The translations under genes and the position numbers were made by a program. Of a stretch of 64,000 bases of DNA, positions 32,894-44,571 are shown piece after piece. How positions within the stretch are numbered: the first letter of the stretch is position 1; the number at the start of each line of letters is the position of its first letter. Source of the DNA: Zopfochytrium polystomum (Eukaryota > Chytridiomycota > Chytridiomycetes > Chytridiales > Chytridiaceae); the NCBI GenBank assembly GCA_025765615.1, contig JAIVFJ010000095.1:62001-126000 (forward strand), written 5' to 3'. Under the pieces are notes generated by a model, which did not search any database, was not told the origin of the DNA, and worked only from the letters and a program-made list of their open reading frames with translations.

Positions 32894-34795
32894 ATGGGGA
32901 AGGCGCCAAAGGCGTCCAAAGCCGCGGCGCAAAAGATGAGGCACGACGGCCCTCTCCACCAACAGATCCTCTCAGACGCCGCCGGCGGCGGCGCGCCCTC
33001 CGCGCCGCTGATCCCCGGCGCGACGCAGAAGCAGCAGCAGCAGCAGCAGCGGCGAGCGGGGTGGAAGAAGGGGGGGCTCGACCAGCGGATACGGCCGCGC
33101 GGCGGCCGCGGCGGGAATGCGGCGGGCGAGGGTAAGGCGAGGAAGCCGACGGCGGCGGAGGAGGCGGAGCGGCGGCGGCGCGAGGACCTTGCGGACGACG
33201 GCGAAGAGAGGGAGGCGCTGGTCGATGCGAAGACGTCGCGCAAGATTTTGCTGCTGGCGAGGAAGCAGCAGGTGGAGGCGGAGGGTGAGCAGGACGATGA
33301 GGAGGAGGAGGCGGGTGGTGTGGACGGCGACGTGGACATGGCCGGCGGGGCGGCGACGACGCAGCCGGGGCGGAGGGCGAAGGAGGCGGTAGTGGCTGGC
33401 GGAAAGGCGGCGGCGATGGCGAAAGCGATGCTGGCGGCGCGGCCGGCGGTGTCTGCGGGCGTACTGGTCAAGGCTGACGAGGATGGCGACGACGACGACG
33501 ACGACGACGGCGAGGAGGAGGAGGAGGTGGAAGAGTGGGACGCGGACGCGGCGTACGAGGACGAGCTGGAGATTGACGAGGGCGACGCCGCGCTGATCGA
33601 CAAGTTTATGGCGAACGAGCCGCGCCAGCAGGGCACGCTCGCGGACATGATCATGGCCAAGATCGCGGCGTCGGAGGCCGCGTCGGAGAGAACTACCGCT
33701 GCCGCCGCCGCCGCAGACGGCGACGACGACGCGCCCGGTGGCCGCGGCGCGTACAAGGACGGTCGGATGCACCCCGCGCGCGCGGCGCAGCCGCGGCTCG
33801 ACCCCAAGATCGTCGAGGTGTACCGAAAGGTCGGGCTGCTGCTGTCGCGGTACCGGTCCGGCAAGCTGCCCAAGGCGTTCAAGCTGATCCCGGCGCTGCC
33901 GAACTGGGAGGAGGTTCTGGACCTGACGCAGCCCATGTCGTGGTCGCCGCAGGCGACTTTCCAGGCGACGCGGATCTTTGTGTCGAACCTTCCCGGCAAG
34001 CTGGCGTACCGGTTCTGCAGCGACTTTCTGCTGGACCGCGTGCGCGACGACATTGCAGAAACAAAGAAGCTCAACTACCACCACTACATGGCGCTCAAGA
34101 AGGCGCTGTTCAAGCCGTCGGCGTTCTTCAAGGGAATCCTGTTTCCGCTGTGCGAGGTGAGCTGGTTTTTCTTTTGCACTTCTCTCTTTTTTTTGGTTAT
34201 TCACCCACTGTTCCGTTTCTCACTCCCATTTCCCTAACGCTACCCCCCCCAACAAACCACGAACAAACAAACACACACACGAAATAAAATAAAAAACACA
34301 ACAAAACAACAGTCCGGCAACTGCACGCTCCGCGAAGCCGCCATCATCGGCTCGATCCTCACCAAAGTGTCGATCCCGCTCCTCGACTCTGCCGCGGCGC
34401 TCCTCAAGCTCGCCGAGATGGACTACTCGGGGGCCAACTCGCTCTTCATCCGTGTGCTGCTCGACAAAAAGTACGCGCTGCCGTACAAGGTCGTGGACGC
34501 GCTCGTGCTGCACTTTTTGCGGTTCAAGACGGACCGCCGGTGGAACGGCGGTGGCTCTTCGTCATCCTCCGGCGGAGGCGGCGCAGGCAGCACGCTGCCC
34601 GTCCTGTGGCACCAGAGCCTGCTGGTGTTTGCGCAGCGGTACAAGGCCGAGCTGGTGCCCGAGCAGAAGGACGCGCTGCTGGAGCTCATCAGGGTGCGCA
34701 GCCACAGGTCCATTTCGCAGGAGGTCCGCAGGGAGCTGGTCAACTCAAAGTGCAGGGGCGAACTGATCGACGTCGATATGATGTCGGCGGTGTGA
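32894..34795 (+). CDS. BYSL: Bystin (Enp1), 40S ribosome biogenesis factor
   Basis: Two exons, 32894-34156 and 34313-34795, joined in phase 0, encode 581 residues. Bystin/Enp1 binds late 90S and pre-40S particles and is needed for 18S rRNA maturation and export. The N-terminal half is basic then very acidic (an eight-Asp run near 33490), as in homologues but longer. Family blocks: [77 protein letters not shown], and in exon 2 [39 protein letters not shown] and [17 protein letters not shown]. The C-terminal domain has a Ser/Gly insert (about 34555-34590). Confidence 0.96.
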
Positions 34796-35055
34796 GGAGG
34801 CGGTTGAGCGGAGGATCCTCCGTCCCTCTCTTGCGTTTTTTTTTCTTTTCTTTTTCGACCTATTCTTTTTCATTTCCTTTGTATCCCCCTTTCATCTATC
34901 CGGCCACCTTTTGCGGGCAACCATTAACGACGAAAGTGAGCGGAGGAGGGAGAAAGAAAAAAGCAATAAACCTTTTGAATGCACCGTTCATTCTCTCTCT
35001 GTCCATCTCTATATCTCTCCATCTCCCTCATCGCCGACCTTTGGAATTACACGTC

Positions 35056-35115
<60 letters not shown>

Positions 35116-35363
35116 ATTTCTGTCCCCTTGACGCGGGGGGGTGGGGCTAGGTTTTGTTTCGGTTGTGCGCCTTGGGGGGTTCCCGCGCTCTATGCTCCAG
35201 TTGGAGCGAAGCGATGGGTTAGTGAACAACACTAGGCACTACTGGGGGGCGGCACTCCCTTGCAAGGTTAGGTTTGGAGCCGCGGGAGTGGAGAAAAGGC
35301 GTCTCTCTTCATTTTTTTTTCGAGAGGTTTTGGAAGAAAATAAAATAAAAAAAAGAAAGTTCT

Positions 35364-35401
<38 letters not shown>

Positions 35402-35446
35402 CCCACACATCCGCGCTCAGCCGCAAAACTCCCCAGCGCCCCTTCC
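34796..35446. other. Convergent intergenic region with (CT)n tracts
   Basis: Lies between the stops of bystin and the GT71 gene. Holds a long (CT)n tract (35060-35111) and another (35369-35400). No gene recognised. Confidence 0.5.
35060..35111. repeat. (CT)n microsatellite
   Basis: About 26 CT units in the convergent gap between bystin and the GT71 gene. Confidence 0.9.
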
Positions 35447-38400
35447 TCACACGCCGACCACCCCCCCACGTCCTCCACCGCCGCCGCTGTCGCCGTTGCC
35501 GTTGCCGTCCTTCCCGTCCGCACCGCCACGGTGGTGCCGCCGTCGGCGCCAACAGAACCGGCAGGCGGCGACGGCGGCGAGGCCGACGAGCGCGAGGGCG
35601 ACGACGGACACGAGCGGGGCAGCCGACGGGCGCGGGGCGAGGAGCTGCTGGACGGCCGCGAGGGCGCGGGCGGCGGCGGGCGGGGGCGGGTGTTGCTGGG
35701 AGCGCCAGTCTTGGAGGGGCGGGAGGGAGGGGTGTTTGATTATTGTTTTTTTTTTTTTTTGTTTTGGGTCGGGTAAGTCGCGAACGCACAAAGACCGAAC
35801 GGACGAACTCACCCCACGCGGCGTCGCTTGCCGCGGCGGCGGCGGGCGCCTCCGTCTTCCACACGAGGCACTCGGCGGGGTCGACGACGGCCAGCTTCCC
35901 GCGGCGCATCTCGACGACGGCGGGGGTTCGCACGATCTCGGGGCGTCGTCGCTGTTGTTGTTGTTGTTGCGGTTGCGGCGGGGCGCCGACGGCGACGGCG
36001 AGGCGGGCGGGGTCCTGGTCCGGGCGGTTGCGGAGGAACGGCAGGTCGAGGGCGAGCGGGAGCGGTTCCGGCGGCGCGGGGGAAGAGGCGGCGGAAGAGG
36101 AGCGGGGCAGGTCGTGCAGGAGGACGGACTGGCCGCAAAAGGGTGGGGGCGGCGGCGGCGAGGGCGGCGGGGTGCTGCGGGCGGCTGGGTTTCGCGCGGG
36201 TCGCGGGGTGTAGCCGACGAGGGCGAGGGCACCCGGGGTGATGAGGAAGGGAGTTTGCGTGGCGACAAAGGCGTGGGCGAGGGCGGCGCTGTATCCGTTC
36301 ATGTGCTGAGTTTGCGGGGGGGACGGGGGTGTTTGAGTAGTTGAAAAACGGCTGGGGTCCTCAGTTCTTAACATACCCTGAAATAGTATGTGGCCTCGAA
36401 GCCCAAAAACTCTGCCGTCTTCAGCGCCTTCCACGCCTTTGGCTTGCTAACCGCAAAGAGGCCGCTTTTGAACGCGGTGTCGCCGACGGCGGCGGCAAGC
36501 TGGTCCTCGGTGACGTTCAGCACGGCCTTCACCCCGGACGGCTGGCCGCCGTCATCGGCGCCGACGTTCCGCCGCCTCACGGTGCCGGGCCAGAAGAGGG
36601 CGCCGTGCTGGTGGTACTCTACGGAGTCGAGGAGGTGGGTGGGGTCGGCGAGAAGGAACGTTTCGGTTTCCAGAAAGACAATTTCTTCAACGGGGGCGGC
36701 GAGGAGCGCCGCGACGGCCGTGCCGCCGCTGTTGAGCTCTTCGTCGTTCCAGGAGTGGCCTTTTGTCGCGTTTCGGTAGTCGACGGAGGTGATTTCAAAC
36801 GTTCTGGGTGGTGGTAGAAATGAGAGTGTTTTTGAAGGTAAGCGGAGGAAGATTGGCACAGCAGAAGGAGTGAGACAAAAACGTTTGGTTCGCACCTCAA
36901 GTATTCCACCTCAGAGTCCTTCATATCATGGTGCTTTTCATGCATGTAGAAGATGGGCAGCTGGCAGCCCGTTTGGCGGAGCGCAAGGGCAGCCCTCGCT
37001 GCGTTCCGCAGATTTTTCCGCGGTTGGAAGAGCACAACTCCGCGAGATCCGCGGGCGGGGCTGGGCGTGTACTTTTGGCTACCCAGCCTCTTTTTAAAGC
37101 TTTGGTAGCGGGCTGCAGCGACGGCATCATACGCGATCTGCCAGTTACGATGGAAAGTTTGAGCTTTGTTGGGGTACTGGTCGTTCCAGGCTGTTTTAGC
37201 GGGGCGGTAAGATGTCAGCTGTTCCTGCATACCCCCAAAAAGAAAAAGGAAAGAAAAAGTCTTCCACTCACACCACACGCGCACGTTCGCGCCCTTTGCA
37301 GGGCTCAAGTCGAGGCAGCTAGCAAACTCGCCGACGTCTCCATACCAATGGAACGCGACGCCGGCAAAGTCTGCGAACCGGCTACCGCGCGGCACCTCGT
37401 ACGTCATTGCGGCCTGGAAGTAGTCGACGCCGAGCGTGTAGCGGTACTTTAGCATGTTCCAATGCATGAAGAGGGGCTTTGGGCTAAAGTCCGCGGGAGG
37501 CGGCTGGTCCGGGTCGTCGTAAAAGTCGTTTTGCAGCATGGATTGGCCGCAAAAGAAGGACCCCTTCTTGCTGAGATCCACCGCGTTGTCGCCGGCTGGG
37601 TGGGCCGCGTCGACTTTAGCGCCGACGGAGTGGATGTAGCCAGGGTTGAGAAAGTAGGGAGTGTGGGTTGCCGCAAAGCCCCAGAAAAATGCTTCCTTGT
37701 CGCCGAGGAATTGCTGCCGGGAGGTGGGGCAAGGGGGCCGCGAGGTGAGGTCCAAACGAAGAAAGTTCCTGAAAAATGCAGTACGCGGCAACCACCACGA
37801 CCCCTACGCACCTGGAAGTAGTATCCAGCCTGCTGCGAAAGGTACTTTGCCATCATCAATCCTTTCCAGACCTTGCTCTTGTCCAGCACGATTTGGCCGC
37901 TCTCAAACTCGAGCTCGGGCACGTACTTGCCTTTCAGGCCCATGAGGTCCCAGACGATGAGCTCCGACTCGCGCTTCCTGATCGTAAAGTCGGGCCAGAA
38001 CAGCGCGCCGTACTTTTTGAAGGTCTTTGTTTCAAACAGGAAGGTCGGGTCCCTCAGGACAAAGTTGTCCGGATCCAAGAAGAGGACCTGCTCGAACGGC
38101 GAGGCGAGGATAGAGTCGACTTTGGGTCCTCCCAACCGGTACTCTTCTTTGCCCCAGTCGTTGTCTTTTACGGCGTCGGTGAAGTCGCGAGTGGATATGT
38201 TGAACTTTCTGGAAAGGGAGGAAAACGGAAACGGGTGTCAACGCGACTGGGGATTCCCGCTACAAATTTTCCCCCTAACCTCACAATTTCCAGATCCGTG
38301 TCGGTGACTTCGTGGCGCAGGTAGGAGAACTGGACGGGGAGGGTGCAGCCGGTCTCTCGCAAGAGGAGCGTCGCCATGATGATCATGGGCACGCTCTTGC

Positions 38401-38903
38401 TGGGGCCGGTCAGGACGACGCCGCGGGAGCCCGGCACGACGCCTAGGTCTGCCGCGTTGTAGTCTTTCACGTTGGCGAGCCATGCGGCCCAGGCCTTGCG
38501 CTCGCTGGCGGCAAACTTTGCTTTGTTCCCTGTTTTTTTTTTTTTTTTTTTTTTGGTGCACACGGGGGGCGGGTCGGAGTCAGGCGCAACAACAGAAACA
38601 AAAAAAAAAAGAAAGTAGCGGCTGGAAACGCGCGCCACGCTCTGCTTGCTTACAGCGGTAGGCTTGCGATCGCAGCAAGGTGGATCCGAGGTTGCTGCGG
38701 CGGCGGTCGTCGTCCGATCCAGGCGGCAGGGAGTAGGGGAGGCGGTCGGCGAGGTAAAGGAGAGCGAGGGCGAGCAGGGCGACGAGGGCGAGCAGGCGCG
38801 GGTGGGCGCGGCACCATCTGGCGGCGCTCTTGCGCTTGAGGCGGAGGGAGGTGGCGGCAGCCGCGACGGCAGCGCGCAAGCGGGGCGGCAGACCGCCGAT
38901 CAT
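35447..38903 (-). CDS. Double-domain GT71 (MNN1-like) glycosyltransferase
   Basis: A minus-strand gene of about nine exons, start ATG at 38903. The N-terminus has a short cytosolic part and a membrane anchor (LLALVALLALALLYLA), typical of Golgi type II enzymes. Domain 1 has GVVLTGPSKSVPMIIMATLL, QVLFLDPDNFVLRDPTFLF with the DxD motif DPD (about 38065-38079), KYGALFWPDF, GQIVLDKSKVWKGLMMAKYL and FCGQSMLQNDF, the alpha-mannosyltransferase (GT71) pattern. A second related domain follows: GVVLFQPRKNLRNAARAALA, EIVFLETETFLLADPTHLL, QHGALFWPG, FCGQSVLLHDL. Here LDPDN is replaced by LETET, so metal and sugar-nucleotide binding is probably lost. The C-terminus has a second hydrophobic helix (SVVALALVGLAAVAACRF) followed by Arg. 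Predicted protein or wall glycan mannosylation in the Golgi. Confidence 0.85.
38533..38554. repeat. T22 homopolymer next to a 3' splice site
   Basis: On the GT71 transcript this is A22 followed by CAG and the next exon, with no polypyrimidine tract in between. Confidence 0.75.
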
Positions 38904-39610
38904 CGCAGCGGGGTGGTGGGCGTGAGCGCGGTGAGTGCGTGGGTGCGCTATGTGTGCGCGCGCGCGCGAACGATCGCACCGGGTGCCCGAGGGAGAAGCG
39001 ATGCGGCCGGGCGACGGCGGCGATGGATCGGAAACTGTTGTTGTTGTCTCTCGCTCCCTTTTATAAAATCAATAAAAGTTTTGTCTTTATCCCCCTCCTT
39101 TGGGTGGTGGCACTCTCAGAGACAAAAAAAACAAAAAAAAACAAAAAAAAAAGAAAAAAAAGAAAGGGCTCCAGCTGCTCTGCACCAAGCGCAAATGCGC
39201 ATTGCCATTATAATACTCTTGGTTGTTCTGCAGTGCGAATATTAACCGTTTAAATCCCACTTCTCTATTCTATTCACAGATCCCGGGCCAACGAGATCGA
39301 GATCGAAACACGCATTCTGTTCGAATTGTACGCGTTGTCCCTCAGGGGGTTTGCTTCCTTCGTTTTTCTTCCTTTTTTTTTTTTACTTCTTATTTTTGGC
39401 AACGCTTTTTCCGAAGTTCGGGCCCTGGATTTAGGGTGAGACTGTGCTACAAAAATATCTAGAGCGAACAGGACGGTCAAAATAAAATAAAATAAAATAA
39501 AATAAAATAGTTTCGCCCGATGAAAGGAGTTTTGTTTCAGGGGCTCGCTTTTCGAAATTTCAGAAGATGGAACGGAAGCATCGTTAACCCAGGAGACAAA
39601 GAAAGTTGCG
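38904..39610. other. Intergenic region with A-rich repeats
   Basis: Promoter side of the GT71 gene and 3' side of the LIM gene. Contains an A-rich patch (39121-39165) and a (AAAAT)n tract (about 39480-39510). No gene recognised. Confidence 0.45.
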
Positions 39611-39838
39611 TCAGACGCAAGCCTGCTTGATTCGCACCCGGATCGAGTGGCAATCCTTGCAGTACCTGTGGGGTGTGTGTGTGTGTTGTGGAGGCGCCTC
39701 CCCGCGCGCGCCAAAAGTTCAAGCCCCGCGTAGGTGACACAAGAGGAGAACGGGGTGAAGTTGGCGGAGGTTTTGGGTGTGTCCGCGATTTGAGAGATTG
39801 CCAAAGGGAGAAATGGGAAAGCGAACAAGCGTTAGACG

Positions 39839-39888
<50 letters not shown>

Positions 39889-40216
39889 GCTCCGTTCATC
39901 CCTCTCAGTCTTACACGCCCTCCAACCCCTCCACGGAAAAAGCGCAGCAACACAACACAACCCCCGGACTGAAGCCAGTGCGTCGGTGTCCCCCAAGCCC
40001 CCCTACTACGCGCTCGGGAGCAACTTCGTTACGGGAGCGCTCTCTCAATCCTGGTTTCCCCTCCACCCCTTCCCCTCCCCCCCAAAAAAAAATGAAACAA
40101 AAAGAGATATGGGAATGTCCACTTGCAAGTTTCCTTCGTATTGCAGTGCCTTCAAATCGACGAACGGCTTTTGGCAATCCTGCAGACGTTGTTGGATGAA
40201 GGTTTTAGACCACAGC

Positions 40217-40250
<34 letters not shown>

Positions 40251-41245
40251 GTCCCGGCAGAGAACGAGCTGTATTCCTCCTGCCGCCGCTCCTCACCGCG
40301 CAACCGAAGCAATCTTGATGGAACCGAACGCCCTTCAATTGATTTTTTTTTTTTTTTGGGGAGAACATGCACAAAGTAAAGATACCGGGCGTAAGGAAAG
40401 AAAGCAACGCGGGTTACAAACAACCCCCCCCCTCCTCAGCTTTGTTCGTACCTTCCACTCGATCGACGTGATGGACCCAGCCTTTGCGTCCGGCAGGATC
40501 TTCGTGGCGCACTTGCCGCACACGGGGATGAACTTTTCGCGGTAGCACGTCTGAGGGGAAGGGGACGGGGAGAGGGGGGTTGTCAGGGCGACCCCGGTTT
40601 TTTTTTTGTTTTTTCCCCTTTTTCTTGCCTTGCACCAGAACCCGCCGTCCTTTTCAAAGTACGAGCCCTGGAGCTGCTCGCCGCACTGCTTGCACTTTAC
40701 GCACTAGTGGCGGGAGGGTGGGCGAGTTTAGTTCGGAAAAAACAAACAAACAAAACAAAACAAAACAAAACAAAACCTCGCGGTGAAACAGCCGCCCCGC
40801 GCACCGCACGAACCCGCCCTCGCACAGGACGCCGTCGCACGCGGCGCAGGCGCCCAGGATGCGCGCGCGGTAGCACGGCAGGCAGGCCAGGGCGCTGCTG
40901 CTGCTGCTGCTGCTGCTGCGCGGGGCTGGCTTTGTCGTCGCCTCCGCCGCCGCCGTCGCGCTCGTCGTCGTCGTGGTGGTGGTGGCGGTGGTGCTCGTGG
41001 CCCTGGCGCGGGCGGCGACGAGGGCCGGGTCGCATTCGACGAACTCGAGGAGCGGGTTCGCCGGCGCGGGAGCCGGCGCGCTGGCGGGCGGATTGGGGGC
41101 GGCGGTTGTGGAGGAGGGCGCGAGGTTTGCGGCGCAAAAGTGGCATTTGAAGCAGGCGGGGTGATAGCGGCGGAGGAGGCCTGTGGGCGAGTTGTAGGTG
41201 ATGCCTGGGGTCGAGAGGATGGGTTCTGAGGGTGTGTTCGATGTT

Positions 41246-41283
<38 letters not shown>

Positions 41284-41595
41284 CGTTGCTGTAGATGGGC
41301 TTAAGGGGGTTGAAGGGGAGGTGGTAAAGCGGGAAACCTTCGCAGCCGTCGCAGTGGCCTAAGTTTTGTTTTATTGTGAGGTGCTTTCGTTAGTATGCAT
41401 ACAATTTATGAGTGTTCCTTGAATTATTCGCGATGGATTGACACTTGCCACGGAAATCCGGGTTTCTCAGCATCAGCATGTCTGCGCGAATTGGACTTGT
41501 GGTGAGCAAGGGCGGTTACGCGAAAAGACGAGACCACCCTCCGCCCCCACGAGACCTTTGGTGTGTCGTACGAGGATGTCGTCGATTGTGTGCAT
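39611..41595 (-). CDS. LIM-domain zinc-finger protein
   Basis: Multi-exon minus-strand gene. My model starts at the ATG at 41595 (MHTIDDILVRHTKGLVG) and splices to HCDGCEG, then GITYNSPTGLLRRYHPACFK, giving one LIM zinc site (C-x2-C...H-x2-C-x2-C). A spacer with Ala/Pro, Thr and Ser runs follows, then CLPCYRARILGACAACDGVL and CEGGFVRCAGRLFHREV. Further exons are KCKQCGEQLQGSYFEKDGG, TCYREKFIPVCGKC, FHQDCFGCA joined to DCQKPFVDLKALQYEGNLQ, and finally YCKDCHSIRVRIKQACV with a stop at 39611. Together this is about three to four LIM fingers, typical of actin-cytoskeleton or adhesion scaffolds (PINCH/paxillin-like). The exact number of fingers, the exon borders and the ortholog are not settled. 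Confidence 0.75.
39839..39887. repeat. (GT)n microsatellite inside a LIM-gene intron
   Basis: Dinucleotide tract between the exon carrying DCQKPFV and the terminal YCKDCH exon. Confidence 0.8.
40218..40247. repeat. A30 homopolymer in a LIM-gene intron
   Basis: T30 on the transcript strand, downstream of the FHQDCFGCA exon's donor site. Confidence 0.8.
41247..41283. repeat. T37 homopolymer in a LIM-gene intron
   Basis: A37 on the transcript strand, about 50 nt before the 3' splice site of the exon beginning GITYNS. Without an intron here the frame would encode a poly-Lys run, which supports the splice model. Confidence 0.8.
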
Positions 41596-42119
41596 ATGGA
41601 GGGGTGGGTTTCTTGCGGGGTTGAGGGAGTTGGGGTTTGTATGACAATTTTTTGGGCTCGTGGGCCGGCTCTGCTAACTACTGCTAACTACTGCTACCCA
41701 CAGCGAACCGGATCAAAGTTGTGGCAATAATATGAGACATTATTTTCGGTTTTCGATTCGTCTTGACGGGAGTGGGGAAGGGGGTGAGTGGGTGCAGTGA
41801 AAGGGGACAGGGGAGCAGGCGGGCTAAAACTCTGTTGCATTCAGGTGGCAGCCATGAACAGACGTTGGACGCAAAGGCAGCTACGCCAAAGAAACGCAAT
41901 AAGTGCAACAAAAGGTGGAGGGAGGGAGTGGGTGGGCGAGGGAAAAACAAGATTGCAAAGAGACGGCATCACCTCTTGACCCAGAAAGAACTTTTCAAGA
42001 GGGTGCCGGTGAAAAAGGAGACTAAGAAGAAAAAAGGGAGTGAGGGAAAGGACAGAAAAGGAATGCTTCGCCTCGGGGAAAGGATACTACAGACAGGCAA
42101 CGGAGGAAGAGTATTGCTA
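41596..42119. other. Intergenic region
   Basis: Between the LIM gene start and the 3' end of the Bsd2-like gene. A short direct repeat (gctaactact, about 41674-41693) is present. No gene recognised. Confidence 0.45.
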
Positions 42120-43225
42120 TTACGCAGGGGAAGCCTCCGACGACGCAAGGATCACTGCCTTGAGCCGCTGAGTGCGAATAAACTCGGCATTCGCCCGCTG
42201 ATTGCGCAAAACCGCCAGTTAGAATCATACATCGAACAGAAAACAATGGTTGGTTTGGTGGTAACACATACCAGCAAGACAAAGAACCCAACGACGATCA
42301 TCAGGTAGGCAACCCACTCGTTCTGAACTGCAATTTGCTCTTCAGTCTGGTAGTTGTCCGGGTCATTCCGGTACGCCTCGACCTCCGCCTCAGCCGATCG
42401 TGCCTTCAAAAGAAAGCCGTATCTGATCAAGGTGATACCAAGACCGGCGCGGGAACCGTGTGTGGCGGAGTGGGACATGGCGAGCATGGAGGTGAGAAGG
42501 AATCCAACGAAGTCGAAGCTCATGGAGATGAGCATGTTGATGAAAAAAGTGAGCGAGTCGCCGACCGGGATTCCTGGGTAATGAACGGAAACAAGAGTCA
42601 ATGTCGGGGGTATGGGAAGGAAAAACAAGGGGGAGTTGGTACCTTCGACGAGGACGTCACCATCCTCACCCACGGTCGTCACGACGGTGGACTCGATGTA
42701 CGGAGGAGTTTCTTCCCTCACGACTTCATTGTACGATGGGGGCTCAAACTCGGTGAACTGCTTTCCATCACCATCGGGGAGAGCTTGGAGGTGCCCAAAG
42801 ACGCCGTCCGATCCGCTGCCCACAGCTGGTCTTGGGGCCGAGGGACCGGCTGGGACGGCCGAATATGCGGAGGATGTCAGGGATGTAGATGACGATGAGG
42901 ATGAAGAAGAGGAAGAGGGAGTGGCGAAGAGGGGGACGGAGGCCGTAGTGGAAGTGGATGTGGTGGGGGCGGGGGCGGGGCGGTGGGCTGCGGCGATGAG
43001 GTCGTCTTCCTCCGAGTGGCGCCCAAACATCGTGGCGGTGCCGTCGCCATGGGTGTAGGTCGCACCCGACAGCGACGACGGCGACAGCGGTGGAGCGGCG
43101 GCAGAGGCGAACGGGTTTCCACCAAGAGGGGAAGAGGAGGAGGAGGAGGAGGAGGATGGGTTAATGGTGATGCGATCGTGCTGCTCAGCCTCGAGCTCGC
43201 TCCGGTGAAGTGCTGAGTACGACAT
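42120..43225 (-). CDS. BSD2: Bsd2/NDFIP-like adaptor of NEDD4/Rsp5 ubiquitin ligases
   Basis: Exons 43225-42643 and 42573-42272, plus a probable last exon from about 42175 to the stop at 42120. The N-terminal cytosolic half is Ser-rich and ends with a PY motif (EFEPPSYNEV, about 42740), the WW-domain ligand through which Bsd2/NDFIP proteins recruit Rsp5/NEDD4. The membrane part begins after the first splice: IPVGDSLTFFINMLISMSFD, FVGFLLTSMLAMSHSATHGS, RAGLGITLIRYGFLL and VAYLMIVVGFFVLL, three hydrophobic segments as in the family. GSRAGLGITLI is close to the Bsd2 signature. It acts in Golgi/endosomes to send membrane proteins to the vacuole. I first considered SCAMP, but the PY motif and the signature fit Bsd2 better. 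Confidence 0.85.
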
Positions 43226-43475
43226 CTCGGAAAGATGCAAACGGTGGGGAGGGGTGGGGGGGGAAGAAGTTGGAAGTTTTTTCTTGGCTTGCGGATGAAC
43301 GCCTGACATACCTCTGTCCGTGTCCCTCTCTCTGTCTCCCTTTCTCTCTCTCTGTCTCTCGCTCTCTCTCTCTCTCTCTGTCTGTCTGTCTCCCTTTCTC
43401 TCACCACTCTCTCGCCGCTGCCGCTTTTCAAATCCACATCCGTGAATTGTACACATGTATATTGTTGCTCCTCAC
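43226..43475. other. Short intergenic region with (CT)n
   Basis: Promoter side of the Bsd2-like gene and 3' side of BCAS2; a CT-rich microsatellite runs about 43325-43400. Confidence 0.5.
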
Positions 43476-44526
43476 TCATTTGCCATTTTCTCCTCCTCCT
43501 GCTCCTCCCGCTCCCCCACCTCCTCCGTACGCTTGTATCTCCGCTTCCAGAATCTGGCACGCAATGTCCACCCGCAAGGACTGATCCACTAGTTCCGCCC
43601 ACCGCGACTCGAGGGCGTTCAGCGTCGTTCCCACCCGCAGCTGTGCAACATTTGAAATGTTTGAAATCGGGGGGGGGGGGGGGGGGGGGGGGAAGGGGTT
43701 CGGGCGAACAAGATGTGGAAGAGGGGATGGCCGGTCGGAGAAGCAGAGGCGGAGAAACAGCAACAAAGGTGGGCATTGGTTATCGACGTGCTCAGTCGGT
43801 GCAAGCACCACCAACAACTGGAAGGGGAAAAAAAACACACACACACAGACAGCGAACAGCCATGCCAGAGTATTGCCAACCCCCACCGCGTCCCACACAA
43901 ACCTGCTCAATCTTGCGCTCCTTATTCAACGCCGTCATCTCTTCCTTTTGCCGCGCGACCGCCTCCTTGGCCCTCTCCACAAGCGACTCCAGCTGGTAGT
44001 TGTGCACCCGCCACGCATTGCCGCCGTACTTTTTGATCAGCTCCAGGTTGATGAGCCGGCTGTGCTGGTGCTCGAGCTGCGCGTGGGCGTTGGAGACCGC
44101 GGATTCCCACGCGGCGAGGTCGGCCGCCGGGTCGCCGGTGGATTTGGGCGGCTCCAGACGGTACTTTGACGTGTCGATGCCGGCGCCGGGCGTCTTTTGT
44201 CCCGTGCCGACGCGTTCGAGTTCGCGTGAGAGGAAGGGGTTGTCCTGTGGGTTTTTTTTTGTTTTTTTTTTTTTTTTTTGATCTGAGTGAGGACGAAACG
44301 GGGGTTCAATCAAAAACGAGATGGGCACAACCTTGAAGATCTCAAACTCGGGTATTGATGGTGGCTTGATTTCAGGGTGCGCACGGACTTCTTCCTGTAT
44401 GAGCGAATTCACAAACGCTTTTGCGTCTGCTCGGAAGTTAAGCGAGGGATTGCAGTGGACCAGATCTCAGATCCCGACAGCCTCACCATCGGACTCCAGC
44501 TCCTTGTCAATGTACGGCAACGCCAT
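43476..44526 (-). CDS. BCAS2: Pre-mRNA splicing factor SPF27 (BCAS2)
   Basis: Four exons on the minus strand. Exon 1 begins at the ATG at 44526 (MALPYIDKELESD) and joins to AKAFVNSLIQEEVRAHPEI and PPSIPEFEIFK, then NPFLSRELERVGTGQKTPGA, DTSKYRLEPP, LINLELIKKYGGNAWRVHNY, ESLVERAKEAVARQKEEM, and a last exon LRVGTTLNALESRWAELVDQ to the stop at 43476. The block order matches BCAS2/SPF27, a coiled-coil subunit of the Prp19 (NineTeen) complex that stabilises the catalytic spliceosome. Length (about 220) is normal. The N-terminal intron starts within 45 nt of the ATG. It shares a 45-bp divergent promoter with MRPL33. A G24 run (43669-43692) lies in the last intron. Confidence 0.92.
43669..43692. repeat. 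G24 homopolymer
   Basis: Poly(G) on the plus strand (C24 on the BCAS2 transcript) in the last BCAS2 intron. Confidence 0.85.
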
Positions 44527-44571
44527 TGTGTCTTGTCAGACTTTTTTGTAGTGTGGATCGCGCAGCGTACC
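44527..44571. promoter_or_regulatory. 45-bp bidirectional promoter between BCAS2 and MRPL33 starts
   Basis: The start codons of the two genes face away from each other with only 45 bp between, so transcription must begin inside or overlap the opposite gene's 5' region. No TATA box is evident. Confidence 0.7.

Noticed and set aside
42120..43225. SCAMP-like secretory carrier membrane protein
   Set aside because: The PPSY motif plus GSRAGLGITLI and three membrane segments fit Bsd2/NDFIP; the NPF repeats and E-peptide of SCAMP are absent.
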